Assembly: GCA_017608025.1 (NCBI GenBank)
Contig: JAFCGM010000005.1
Location: forward strand, 1-64,000
Length of the DNA: 64,000 nt
Reading direction: 5' to 3'
Origin: Candidatus Pacearchaeota archaeon
Lineage (GTDB): Archaea; Nanobdellota; Nanobdellia; UBA10117; JABICX01
Each line of letters opens with the position of its first letter. The stretch's first letter is position 1. Below are positions 24,537 through 33,094 of the stretch, one piece after another. The notes beneath the pieces are model-generated. The model ran no database searches. It was not told the DNA's origin and worked only from the letters and a program-made list of their open reading frames with translations. Both the position numbers and the translations under genes were made by a program.

Positions 24537-24644
24537 ATGAAACTAGGAACAGATGAAATTGAATATGGGTTAAAGGAATTTATACAAGGACTTATACTCG
24601 GAATAATTTTTGGATTTGTGCTTGCAACTTTTTTGGTTTACTAA
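24537..24644 (+). CDS. Small single-span membrane protein (35 aa)
   Basis: 35 residues: a charged start (M-K-L-G-T-D-E-I-E-Y) and a single hydrophobic helix (about 17-35) rich in Gly and Ile, ending in F-L-V-Y. It follows the two-span gene by two bases, so both are probably translated together. Two subunits of a small membrane complex is one possibility. Confidence 0.5.
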   Translation: MKLGTDEIEYGLKEFIQGLILGIIFGFVLATFLVY

Positions 24645-24677
24645 TCTTTTTAAACCTTTTTTTGCTTTTATTTTCAT

Positions 24678-25490
24678 ATGCTAAATTGCGTATTTTTGCA
24701 GCCGCACGAACTATCTTTGAAAAGCAATCAAACAAGAGCTAGATTTGAAAAGCGGCTTGCCAAAAACATAAAAGCAGTCATTGGAAAAAGGAACTTAAAG
24801 CGATATTTTGGCAGCCTTACAATTAATTCAAGAACGTCTGAAGAGCATGCAAGAAAATTAAAATATGTCTTCGGTCTCAGTAAAATCTCTCCTGCAATTA
24901 AATGCAATGCCACAGCACCAGAAATTCTTCAGGCAATTGATTTCTTAATTAAAAAAACAAAACTAAATTCTTCAAAAACCTTTGGAGTAAGAGCAAAATG
25001 CTTGAACTCATATTTTAAGTCAAGGGAAATTGAAAAAGAATTTGGCCAGTATATTCTTGAAAAGACTAATGCCAAAGTAGATCTTGACAAAACAAAAAAC
25101 TGGTTTTACATAAACATCCTTGGTGAAAACGCTTTTATCTACACAGAAAAAATCTCTGGCTTTGGCGGCCTTCCTGTCGGAGTCTCTGGAAAATGCCTTG
25201 CAGAAATAGATTCCTCAAAGCAAAGCCTTCTTGCAGCATGGCTAATGGCTCGTCGCGGCTGCGAAATTGACTTCTACATCAAAGAGTCAAACTCTTCCTT
25301 AAAAGAACTTCAAAAATACCTTTTGGGCTACAAGCCTCGCAAACTGAAAACCCTGAACACAAATCACGATGCAATTATTCTTGCTTCAAAAACCCCTAGC
25401 AAATCCAAAAAAAGCAAACTCCTATTTACACCACTCCTTGGCCTTAACAATCAGCAAATAAACAATTATATAAGGAAACTTAACTTTTAA
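24678..25490 (+). CDS. ThiI-like THUMP protein with lost PP-loop motif
   Basis: 270 residues against 380 or more for ThiI-type tRNA 4-thiouridine synthases. A ferredoxin-like and THUMP region (about 8-160) begins with E-L-S-L-K-S-N-Q-T-R-A-R-F-E-K-R and recognises tRNA. The linker G-F-G-G-L-P-V-G-V-S-G-K matches ThiI. The ATP-pyrophosphatase loop expected as S-G-G-x-D-S reads A-E-I-D-S-S-K (175-181), and the fold stops after a shortened Rossmann part. tRNA binding may remain without adenylation. Confidence 0.72.
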   Translation: MLNCVFLQPHELSLKSNQTRARFEKRLAKNIKAVIGKRNLKRYFGSLTINSRTSEEHARKLKYVFGLSKISPAIKCNATAPEILQAIDFLIKKTKLNSSKTFGVRAKCLNSYFKSREIEKEFGQYILEKTNAKVDLDKTKNWFYINILGENAFIYTEKISGFGGLPVGVSGKCLAEIDSSKQSLLAAWLMARRGCEIDFYIKESNSSLKELQKYLLGYKPRKLKTLNTNHDAIILASKTPSKSKKSKLLFTPLLGLNNQQINNYIRKLNF

Positions 25491-25525
25491 TTTCTTAGTT
25501 AAGATTCCTTTCTTGAAAAAAAGTC

Positions 25526-25623
25526 GGGCGGGTAGCACAGTCTGGCAGTGCGTTTGCTTCGCAATAACTTTAACAGAAAAACGAAAAAGCAAAAGGTCCT
25601 GAGTTCAAATCTCAGCCCGTCCA
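25526..25623 (+). tRNA. tRNA-Ala (CGC) with 24-nt intron
   Basis: Acceptor GGGCGGG/CCCGTCC with the G3-U70 wobble pair that marks alanine tRNAs. The anticodon stem is TTTGC/GCAAA, loop TTCGCAA with anticodon CGC, interrupted after position 37 by an intron at about 25564-25587. T arm CTGAG/CTCAG, discriminator A. The 3' end is duplicated downstream. Confidence 0.92.
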
Positions 25624-25733
25624 CTTGAAGCTTTTCTTTAGAAAAGAAAATCTTCTGCAAAAGAAACCACTATTTGGGAATGCAAACACTTTTTTAAAGG
25701 GTTTGCCCTGGGTATCAAATCTCAGCCCGTCCA
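25605..25733 (+). repeat. Duplicated tRNA-Ala 3' end
   Basis: Nineteen bases at the tRNA end (25605-25623) recur exactly at 25715-25733. The spacer of 91 bp contains GCTTTTCTTTAGAAAAG, then GGGAATGCAAACACTTTT followed by TTAAAGGGTTTGCCC. The latter GCAAAC/GTTTGC inverted repeat is shared with the tRNA-Leu and rad50 duplications. Nothing codes in this gap or in the remaining 120 bp before tRNA-Ser. Confidence 0.85.
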
Positions 25734-25851
25734 TTCTCTCTTTTTTCCGCAAAAAATGCAAGATTTCAAAAGAAAAAACACATTCTTGTTTTTTACAGCC
25801 GTTTTAAAATCAATACATTTAAAAGTAAAAAATCAATCTTTTCTCTATTAC

Positions 25852-25935
25852 GCCAGGATGGCACAATCTGGTACTGCGCAGGCCTGCTAAGTCTGTTTCC
25901 TTCGGGATGTACGGGTTCAAATCCCGTTCCTGGCG
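25852..25935 (+). tRNA. tRNA-Ser (GCT)
   Basis: 84 bases, class II with a long variable arm. Acceptor GCCAGGA/TCCTGGC, anticodon loop CTGCTAA with anticodon GCT, T loop TTCAAAT, discriminator G. A TATA-like CATTTAAAAG about 33 bp upstream is its promoter. The 3' flank has a poly-T and a hairpin but no second copy of the gene end. Confidence 0.93.
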
Positions 25936-26036
25936 CTTTCTCTTTATCTTGTTTTTGATATTTCTCAAAAAGAGCATTTTTCTTAAGAAAAGAAATCATC
26001 GAAACCTTTTTTAACTAATTTCTTATTTTGCCTTAT

Positions 26037-26111
26037 GGGTCCGTAGCTCAGTCTGGCTAGAGCACTTGGCTCTTAACCAAGGGGTCGCGGGTTCAAATCC
26101 CGTCGGACTCG
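26037..26111 (+). tRNA. tRNA-Lys (CTT)
   Basis: 75 bases. Acceptor GGGTCCG/CGGACTC, anticodon stem CTTGG/CCAAG with loop CTCTTAA (anticodon CTT), T loop TTCAAAT, discriminator G. The 3' end is duplicated downstream. Confidence 0.95.
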
Positions 26112-26298
26112 CTTGAACCTTTCTCTTGTAAGAGAAATGTTCTCGAAAGAGAACGTATTATTTTTTCTTTGGGCAACTTACACTTTCTTTTTTCTAAAAA
26201 GAAAGGGCAGAATCCCGTCGGACTCGCTTGAATCCCTTTTCAAAAAAGTCTTCACTCCAAAACAATTTTTGGGAATGAAATCGCTTTTACAAAGAAAA
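26096..26298 (+). repeat. Duplicated tRNA-Lys 3' end and flanking hairpin repeats
   Basis: Twenty-two bases spanning the tRNA end (26096-26117) recur exactly at 26211-26232. The 93-bp spacer carries three hairpins (TTTCTCTTGTAAGAGAAA, GTTCTCGAAAGAGAAC, CTTTCTTTTTTCTAAAAAGAAAG), with GGGCAACTTAC just before the last. After the second copy a segment AAAAAAGTCTTCACTCC resembles part of the tRNA-Thr intron, then GGGAATGAAATCGCTTTT, a relative of the GCAAAC-type repeat. From about 26330 the gap holds the promoter of the next gene. Confidence 0.85.
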
Positions 26299-26418
26299 AA
26301 GCAGAATTTTTGAGAACATAAATATATACGCAGAAGAAGTTTAAAAACCTTATTGTTTGCTGATTTTTGTCTAGCGTAGTAACATAAATTTTATAAGGTC
26401 TCACAAATATCTTCTTTT

Positions 26419-26586
26419 ATGGCAAAGGAAAATTTTGAGTGTATGATTTGCGATTACAGAGGCGTTGTAAAAGAAAAAGGATACCATTTAGGCATTTGTA
26501 AGGACTGCGTTAGAAGAATAAAATTATCCTGGCCAGATGGAAAGAATGTCATAGTGGTTTCTGATGAAACACCTGTGCAGCATTAA
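26419..26586 (+). CDS. Small zinc-ribbon protein (55 aa)
   Basis: 55 residues with two paired-cysteine knuckles, C-M-I-C (8-11) and C-K-D-C (27-30), typical of a treble-clef or rubredoxin-like zinc ribbon. A basic patch V-R-R-I-K-L-S-W follows. TATA-like AAATTTTATAAGG about 30 bp upstream fits a leaderless start. The stop overlaps the 3' end of MetRS on the other strand by four bases. It may bind nucleic acid; no family is certain. Confidence 0.65.
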   Translation: MAKENFECMICDYRGVVKEKGYHLGICKDCVRRIKLSWPDGKNVIVVSDETPVQH

Positions 26587-28427
26587 TGAATCTTAGCCCC
26601 TTCTTCAATGTCTGATTCTGGAGCAAGAAACTTGACTTTCTTCCCTTTTTCAGCAGCTAGAATCATTGCCTCACTGTCATAGCCCATTAGCTTAACTGGC
26701 TTCAAATTAACAACAAAACTTGCCTTCTTTCCAATCAAATCTTTTGGCTTGTACCATTTCCTGATTCCAGCTAAGACCTGCCGTTTTTCTCCGCCAAAAT
26801 CAACCTGCATTTTTATCAGCTTCTCTGAGTTTGGAACGTCTTCTGCTTTAACTATCTTTCCAATCCTTATATCCACTTTTTCAAAATCTTTAAACTCAAT
26901 CATAGATTTCACCTTCATAGTCTGCGAAAGTAGACTGCTCTTTAAGTCTATTTTTTTGAATAGGATGCTGCCTTTTTGAATTTTTAATCCTGGATGAATT
27001 GGTTTTTTTAGCTCTTCGAATGTTGGAACTTTTTTCAAGCCAATTTGCTTTGCAATTTTCTTACTTGCCTCTGGAACAAAAGCATAGGTTGCTGCAGAAA
27101 CCCATCTCAAGCTTTCTGCAAGAGTGTATAAAATATCATTCAAATCCTTTGGTTTTGTCCAAGGCTCTTTCTTTGTAATAAACTCATTAACTTTCCCAAT
27201 TTCAGTCCAAACAGCCTCAATTGCTTTGTGAATTTCCCTTTTTTCCATATACTGCTGAGCCTTTTTCTCACTCAGTTTCAACTTTAATTTTCCTTTTGGG
27301 ACAGTTCCATCAGCAAATCTCTCAATCATCTTCAAACTTCTTGAAACTAGATTTCCCAATGAATTAGCCAATTCATTATTAATTCTTGTAATAATTGCTT
27401 TCTGCGAATAATCTCCGTCTGCTGTGCTTGGAATTTCCCTTAAAATAAAATACCTAACAGCGTCTGCCCCGTATTTATCAATTTCCTTAAACGGATCAAC
27501 AACATTTCCTAAAGATTTACTCATTTTCTGCCCTTCTGAAGTTACAAAACCATGAACAAACAATTCTCTTGGAACCTTTATTCCCGCAGACAATAACATT
27601 GCAGGCCAATAGACTGCGTGAAATCTAATAATATCTTTTCCAATAACATGAACATCAGCAGGCCACCACTTCTCGTATTTTTTGTTTGGAAAACCAATTC
27701 CACTCAAGTAATTAGACAAAGCATCGCACCAAACATACATAACCTGCTCTTTGTCACCTGGAACAGGAATCCCCCACGGAAGATTCTTTCTGCTCCTTGA
27801 AAATGAAATATCATTTAGCCCTTCTTTGATAAATGACAGAATTTCATTTTTCCTAGACTTCGGCACAATCTTGTACCTATCTTTCTCAATTAGTTTCTGA
27901 AGCCGCTTTTCATATTTTGACAGCCGAAAAAAGTAATTCTCTTCCTCAATTGTCTCCAATTTCCTATTAGCATGCAACGGACATTTTCCATTTACCAAAT
28001 CCTTCTCAGTAACATACTTCTCGCATCCAGAGCAGTACTTTCCAGAATACTTTTTTTTGTAAATGTCTCCACTTTTCTCCAATAATTTCCACATCTTTTG
28101 TGCACCAGGCCAATGAACCTTTTTGTCAGAAGTCCTGATAAAATAATCATTCCTCAAATTAAGCGATTTTGCCAGCTTCTTAAACCTTGCAGCATTGTCA
28201 TCTGCAAGCGCCTTTGTTGAAGTCCCTTTTTCCTTTGCAGTCTGGTGTATCTTAACTCCGTGCTCATCAGTCCCAGTCATATAAAAGACATTCTTACCTT
28301 CCTGCTCCTTCCACCTGGCAATAGCATCTGCCTGAATAATCTCAAGGGCAAAACCAATATGCGGTTTAGAGTTCACATACGCAATTGCAGTTGTTATGTA
28401 AAATTTCTTTTTTGGGAAGGATATCAC
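26583..28427 (-). CDS. metG: Methionyl-tRNA synthetase
   Basis: 614 residues, class I synthetase. It has the HIGH motif as P-H-I-G-F-A (22-27), a zinc knuckle C-S-G-C...C-P-L-H, the K-M-S-K-S loop near 306, and a C-terminal OB-fold tRNA-binding domain (about 515-614) homologous to Trbp111, fused as in many MetRS proteins. The start is a GTG within AGGTGATATCC; no ATG precedes the conserved K-F-Y-I-T-T-A segment. It is convergent with the zinc-ribbon gene. Confidence 0.95.
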   Translation of the reverse strand: MISFPKKKFYITTAIAYVNSKPHIGFALEIIQADAIARWKEQEGKNVFYMTGTDEHGVKIHQTAKEKGTSTKALADDNAARFKKLAKSLNLRNDYFIRTSDKKVHWPGAQKMWKLLEKSGDIYKKKYSGKYCSGCEKYVTEKDLVNGKCPLHANRKLETIEEENYFFRLSKYEKRLQKLIEKDRYKIVPKSRKNEILSFIKEGLNDISFSRSRKNLPWGIPVPGDKEQVMYVWCDALSNYLSGIGFPNKKYEKWWPADVHVIGKDIIRFHAVYWPAMLLSAGIKVPRELFVHGFVTSEGQKMSKSLGNVVDPFKEIDKYGADAVRYFILREIPSTADGDYSQKAIITRINNELANSLGNLVSRSLKMIERFADGTVPKGKLKLKLSEKKAQQYMEKREIHKAIEAVWTEIGKVNEFITKKEPWTKPKDLNDILYTLAESLRWVSAATYAFVPEASKKIAKQIGLKKVPTFEELKKPIHPGLKIQKGSILFKKIDLKSSLLSQTMKVKSMIEFKDFEKVDIRIGKIVKAEDVPNSEKLIKMQVDFGGEKRQVLAGIRKWYKPKDLIGKKASFVVNLKPVKLMGYDSEAMILAAEKGKKVKFLAPESDIEEGAKIH

Positions 28428-28578
28428 CTACTTGTATTATAAAAAAATGAATTAAAAAGGTTTCTTGTTTCCCCTAAAACCTGAATTATGCTTTACTATT
28501 AAAAGATGTTTTTTCATTTAAGCAAACCCTCAATAACTTTTCCGAGGTTTTTTAAGGTTTTTTAGTTTATATAAATAC

Positions 28579-31011
28579 ATGATTGACGTAGTCCGTAATT
28601 TTATACACAAAAAAGAAAGGGAAATTCTTAAGAATTCTAATTCTGTACTGCGAGAATTGAATCATAAGTGGAAAAATATTGTTGAAAAAGACATTTACTT
28701 AACATATCCCCTACGAAAGGAAATAGAGACCAATATCAGTAAATACTATAATGAGATTTCAATACCGTGGTACTTATTCTGGGACTGGAAACTAAAATCA
28801 AAAATTTATGCAAATGATAAGGACATACAATCATGTGAAAAAAAGTTAGAAACATATAATTCTGATTTTGTAGCTAAAAAGAAAAAAGAATATGCGTCTT
28901 TATTCAAAAAAGGAGATCTTGTTTTAGATGATGATCAAAAAACTGCAATAATTAAGGATGATGTGCATAATTTGGTTGTTGCGGGAGCGGGTTCTGGAAA
29001 AACTGAAGTGCTTACTACACGAATTGCATATTTAGTAAAAAGGAAAGGAGATCGAATTAAGCCCGAGCGAATTTTAGCCTTAGCGTTTCAAAATAAAGCT
29101 GCAGACGAAATTAGAAATAGACTGAGAAAAAGATATAATATTGATATAGAAATAAAAACCTTTCATGCGCTTGGTAAAAAAATAATAGAAACATACGCTA
29201 AGAAAAATAAAATAGAAATTCCAAGACCAAATCAATCTTGTTGCGAAGAAAGAAAATTTAATAATTTCATTAAAGGTTTATTTAAAATTATAAGTTTGAA
29301 GAGTTCTGATTTTAACAACAAAGTTATTGAATATATGAAATCATATGCTGATTTTGAAATAATAAAAAATGAGACAGATTTCACAGAGAAAGAAGAGTAT
29401 TATAAATATATGCGAAGTTTAAGGTACACTGCAATAAATGGACAAAAAGTAAAAAGTGAAGGAGAAAGAGCTATTCTAAACTTTTTTTTAATGCATAAAA
29501 TTAATGGGCAAGAAATAAATATAAAATATGAAGCTCCTGCAGAATGGATGAGGTATAGAAATGAAAAAGGCAATGAAATTATTCCTAAACCAGACTTCTT
29601 TTTCCCACAATTTGATATTTATCTCGAACATTGGGCAATTAATAAAGATGGAAAAGTTCCGAATTGGTTTTTTGGAGAAGATCCAACAGAGGAATATATT
29701 AAAGGAATGAATATTAAGAAAAAAAAGTATTTTGCACATAAAAAAGAGTTAATTGAAACAACTTATGCAGATTTCGCTAAAGAAGATTTTCTTGATAAAT
29801 TAGAGCAAATATTCTTAAAAAGAATTAGTAAAAAAAAGCCTAAACAAAAGTTTAAATTAGAAAGAATACCTTACGAAAAGCTAGTTAATAAAACATGGGA
29901 ATCTGCTCAATTTGTAAAAAGCCTTCCAGGACAAATTGCAAACTTCATAACAATCGCAAAAACATATAATTTAGATGTTAAAGGTATTGAAGAACGCCTC
30001 TCAAAAGAAGACTGGTCAAAAAAACAAATAGCTTTTTCTGAAATTGCTTTAATTGTTTTTGATTACTATCAAAAAATACTAAGAAAAACAAATACTATTG
30101 ACTTTTCAGATATGATAAATTTAGCTGTAAAATACCTAAAAAGCGACAAGAAACTTTTTGAGGACGCTTATGATCACATTCTTGTTGATGAATTTCAGGA
30201 TATAAGTATGCAACGATATAGACTAATTAAAGAGCTTATGAATAAAAACAAGAACTGCAAATTATTTTGCGTTGGTGATGACTGTCAAAGCATTATGGGA
30301 TTTTCTGGATCAAATCTTAATTATTTCTTAGACTTTAACAAATACTTTGATTTCCCTGAAAGAACAGATTTAACAGTAAATTACCGGAGCATTAAGTCTG
30401 TAGTTGACCTTGGATCAGAGATAATAAAACACAATAAAAATCAAATAAAAAAGAAAGCAGTAGCAAATTCAGATCTATCTAAAAAAATTGTCCTTTATTC
30501 TTCACTTTATCCTGAAAAAGAATTCACAAATTATTATAATCAAACAATTAAGCATTGCTTTAATAAGATAAAAGAGTATCACGATAAAGGATATTCTTAT
30601 GCTAATTTTATGATATTATTAAGGATTTCAAAAGGAAAAATAAAAACAATAATCAATGATGTAGCAGATCAGATGAAAATCCCAATATCGTTTGAAAGAG
30701 GCGATCTTCCAAATCGAGTTCGCGTTATGACTGTTCATAAAAGTAAAGGACTTCAGTCAAAAGTTGTCTTTATACTAAGATTAAACAACGGAATATATGG
30801 TTTTCCTTGTCAATTACATGATCCAGATATTTTTGAACCAGCAATTATTAATAATAACACACTAAGAGAGCAAGAAGAAAGACGATTATTCTATGTCGCA
30901 GTAACTAGAGCCAAAGAGGATGTTTTTATGTATACTCAACAAGGCGCCGAAAGCAAATTCATCAAAGAGATTGAAGATTTTGTTAAAAGAGAGGAGTTAA
31001 GTACTAATTGA
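28579..31011 (+). CDS. UvrD/helicase IV-type SF1 helicase with nuclease-like insert
   Basis: 810 residues. Motif I G-A-G-S-G-K-T (about 139-145), motif II V-D-E-F-Q-D and the C-terminal V-A-V-T-R-A-K-E motif identify a superfamily 1 3'-5' helicase. The N-terminal 120 residues resemble the helicase IV (HelD-like) extension. Between motifs lies an insert (about 290-420) with P-K-P-D-F-F-F and I-Y-L-E-H-W followed by Lys residues, the layout of a PD-(D/E)xK nuclease. The gene is AT-rich and uses AGA and ATA heavily. It opens an accessory region and is coupled to an HNH gene. Confidence 0.85.
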   Translation: MIDVVRNFIHKKEREILKNSNSVLRELNHKWKNIVEKDIYLTYPLRKEIETNISKYYNEISIPWYLFWDWKLKSKIYANDKDIQSCEKKLETYNSDFVAKKKKEYASLFKKGDLVLDDDQKTAIIKDDVHNLVVAGAGSGKTEVLTTRIAYLVKRKGDRIKPERILALAFQNKAADEIRNRLRKRYNIDIEIKTFHALGKKIIETYAKKNKIEIPRPNQSCCEERKFNNFIKGLFKIISLKSSDFNNKVIEYMKSYADFEIIKNETDFTEKEEYYKYMRSLRYTAINGQKVKSEGERAILNFFLMHKINGQEINIKYEAPAEWMRYRNEKGNEIIPKPDFFFPQFDIYLEHWAINKDGKVPNWFFGEDPTEEYIKGMNIKKKKYFAHKKELIETTYADFAKEDFLDKLEQIFLKRISKKKPKQKFKLERIPYEKLVNKTWESAQFVKSLPGQIANFITIAKTYNLDVKGIEERLSKEDWSKKQIAFSEIALIVFDYYQKILRKTNTIDFSDMINLAVKYLKSDKKLFEDAYDHILVDEFQDISMQRYRLIKELMNKNKNCKLFCVGDDCQSIMGFSGSNLNYFLDFNKYFDFPERTDLTVNYRSIKSVVDLGSEIIKHNKNQIKKKAVANSDLSKKIVLYSSLYPEKEFTNYYNQTIKHCFNKIKEYHDKGYSYANFMILLRISKGKIKTIINDVADQMKIPISFERGDLPNRVRVMTVHKSKGLQSKVVFILRLNNGIYGFPCQLHDPDIFEPAIINNNTLREQEERRLFYVAVTRAKEDVFMYTQQGAESKFIKEIEDFVKREELSTN

Positions 31012-31012
31012 A

Positions 31013-31294
31013 ATGAAAGAAGAGGTTTATGAAGACGAAAAAGGTTATCTAAGAAGTAAATCAACTAAGAAATTAGTTCATCGAGAGATAGCATATAAGG
31101 AAATTTACTTAAAGAATAAAGAAAAATATGCATTACCTTTTAAGGAATATATTGTTCATCACATTGACGGAAACAAAAAGAACAATAATTCTTCTAATCT
31201 TATTATACTCTTACCAATGGATCATACTAAATTACATCGATTTATAGCATTAAATAAACAAGAATTGGAACCTCATGAAATGGGGATGGGTTAA
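31013..31294 (+). CDS. HNH-endonuclease domain protein
   Basis: 93 residues. The core V-H-H-I-D-G-N-K-K-N-N-N-S-S-N-L followed by H-T-K-L-H (about 50-78) is a typical HNH nuclease site with metal-binding His and Asn. It begins one base after the stop of the UvrD-type helicase, so the two are translated together, which suggests a shared role in DNA repair or defence against foreign DNA. Confidence 0.8.
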   Translation: MKEEVYEDEKGYLRSKSTKKLVHREIAYKEIYLKNKEKYALPFKEYIVHHIDGNKKNNNSSNLIILLPMDHTKLHRFIALNKQELEPHEMGMG

Positions 31295-31334
31295 CAAAAA
31301 AACCTTATATCTTTTGCTTTCTTAAAATAAATTA

Positions 31335-31625
31335 ATGAAAATTTCAACATCACTAATTATTTTCTTTTTATCAATTATTACTTTGGTTTTTGAGTTAATC
31401 CTTTACTTTATTATTGGAATGGGTGCTGCATTTGCAGGAGAAGCTTCTTCTATAATAAATATTGCTTCATTTTTTCTATATTTAATGATTACAACGATTT
31501 CTATTGGAGTTATTTGCCCAATAATTGCTATTATTCAAAAAATGAATAATGTTAAAGTAGTAAAAAAGAAAGGAAAAAAACGCAAATCTTTAAAATTAGG
31601 TTTTTTTGAAATAAGTTTTAAATAA
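31335..31625 (+). CDS. Small membrane protein
   Basis: 96 residues with two hydrophobic helices (about 5-28 and 40-70) and a strongly basic cytoplasmic tail (K-K-K-G-K-K-R-K-S). No family is recognised. It converges on the next hypothetical gene with a four-base gap. Confidence 0.55.
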   Translation: MKISTSLIIFFLSIITLVFELILYFIIGMGAAFAGEASSIINIASFFLYLMITTISIGVICPIIAIIQKMNNVKVVKKKGKKRKSLKLGFFEISFK

Positions 31626-31629
31626 ATTT

Positions 31630-32106
31630 TTAATTTAAGTTAATATCTTCAATACATATTTCATTATTGAATATATCACTTCTAATTCTAAGTGCAACAA
31701 TTTGTGCTGGTAAAATTTCGCTTTTATTAGATTTAACTAATTTCATATTTTCAAGAAGTTCTCTATGAGAAATTTTAACACTTTTCTTAGATATATAAAT
31801 TGTATTTTCATTAGCTTTTGAAGAATTATCTATATATATTGTTTTTGTTTGATTATTTGTAATTCCGAACCACTTTAAATGTCCGTTTGGATACTGAAGT
31901 AAAAAATAAAGAACGTAATCTTCACCAATTTCTTTAATATTATAAGTTATCGAATGATTTTCAGTGATTTTAATTGGTTTACTCAAAATCAAATCTTTAA
32001 AATCCCAATGATTCCATCTAATGTTTAAATTATTATCAAGATAACATAATTTAATATGCTTGCTTATATGTTTCTGTTCCATTAAATTATATATTAAAAA
32101 TATCAA
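31630..32106 (-). CDS. Hypothetical protein of the accessory region
   Basis: 158 residues, or 150 if the second ATG at 32082 is used. It is soluble, rich in beta-strand-type segments and Asn/Lys, with no motif that I recognise. The AT-rich codon use (many ATA and AGA) matches the surrounding accessory genes. Confidence 0.5.
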   Translation of the reverse strand: MIFLIYNLMEQKHISKHIKLCYLDNNLNIRWNHWDFKDLILSKPIKITENHSITYNIKEIGEDYVLYFLLQYPNGHLKWFGITNNQTKTIYIDNSSKANENTIYISKKSVKISHRELLENMKLVKSNKSEILPAQIVALRIRSDIFNNEICIEDINLN

Positions 32107-32140
32107 GATTCCAATATTCGGAAGCAGCAGTGGAAAATCA

Positions 32141-32332
32141 TTATTTACCCAAAAAGATTATTAATAAAGAAACAATTAATATAAGTACAATATAAATAAT
32201 AATCAAAAACGTCTTTTTAGAAAGATAGCTTTTGAACTCATTAAATTCAAAAGACCCTAAATATCTCTTTCTAATAATATCATTATAATTTCCTAAAAAG
32301 TCAAAGAAAGTTTTAATAATTATTTCTGACAT
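32141..32332 (-). CDS. Small tail-anchored-type membrane protein
   Basis: 63 residues. A charged N-terminal part ends in a single hydrophobic helix (about 42-61) with only G-K after it, as in tail-anchored proteins. Function unknown. Confidence 0.5.
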   Translation of the reverse strand: MSEIIIKTFFDFLGNYNDIIRKRYLGSFEFNEFKSYLSKKTFLIIIYIVLILIVSLLIIFLGK

Positions 32333-32407
32333 TATATTATAAAATAAGTACTTTAATTATATAAAATATATAGGTATATACTTTATTTTCAATTAAATTT
32401 TTTTGCC

Positions 32408-32829
32408 TTATATATTAAAAATTACTTCATCAATAACATCATCTTCATCTAACGATACTGGTTGATATAATGTCTTTATTTTAATTGAATCAAAACTTTC
32501 CATCAAAGGACCATAAATTTTTGCATTATTATTTTTAATAGAAAATTCTACATCCGAAGTTATACATGATTTAGCATTACAACCACAATCTCCTGCTACT
32601 CCAAGCATATCAGTTACATCTTCGAACAAAACGTTTTTCCATTTACCATCACTTTTGATCCATATTTGATATTGATAGGTTTCTGAAAATAAGTCTCTCG
32701 TTTTTAGTTGGTTTCTCGGTTGTTGTTTATTGATGCTTCTGTTACTTTTGTTTGAGTTTCTTTTTGAACACATCCGCTAAACAAAGCAAGAAGGACAATA
32801 ACGGAAATAAGCATTATTCTAGTCTTCAT
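32408..32829 (-). pseudogene. Frameshifted lipoprotein gene
   Basis: An ATG at 32829 opens a classic lipoprotein signal: basic M-K-T-R, a hydrophobic stretch and lipobox L-F-S-G-C. That frame stops at 32704 after 41 codons. The downstream frame (32408-32773) continues as an ordered protein with D-C-G-C and a Cys further on, but has no proper start of its own. One base lost near 32704-32715 explains the break. Either the gene is broken or the assembly has a one-base error. Repaired, it encodes about 138 residues exposed on the outer membrane face. Confidence 0.7.
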
Positions 32830-32887
32830 ATAAAGTATTCTTTATAAAACTTTTAACTCTTTCCATAATACTAAATATCTAATTAAA

Positions 32888-33094
32888 TTATTTACTTTTC
32901 TGAATATATCGTATTATTAAAAAAAGAAGTACTAAGAATACAACAATAACGATCATATTAATTGTATGAAATATCCATGTGCCGTGATAATTTGATGATA
33001 AATAAAAAACATAATTCGCAGATAGCCCTCCAAGAAAACCAATTAATGCAGCTAGAGCAAGTAGCAATAAGCTAAATAGATACTCTTCTTTCAT
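32888..33094 (-). CDS. Small two-span membrane protein
   Basis: 68 residues with two hydrophobic helices (about 5-28 and 42-63) and a basic tail. It overlaps the stop of the upstream membrane protein by four bases, so the two are translationally coupled. Function unknown. Confidence 0.6.
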   Translation of the reverse strand: MKEEYLFSLLLLALAALIGFLGGLSANYVFYLSSNYHGTWIFHTINMIVIVVFLVLLFLIIRYIQKSK

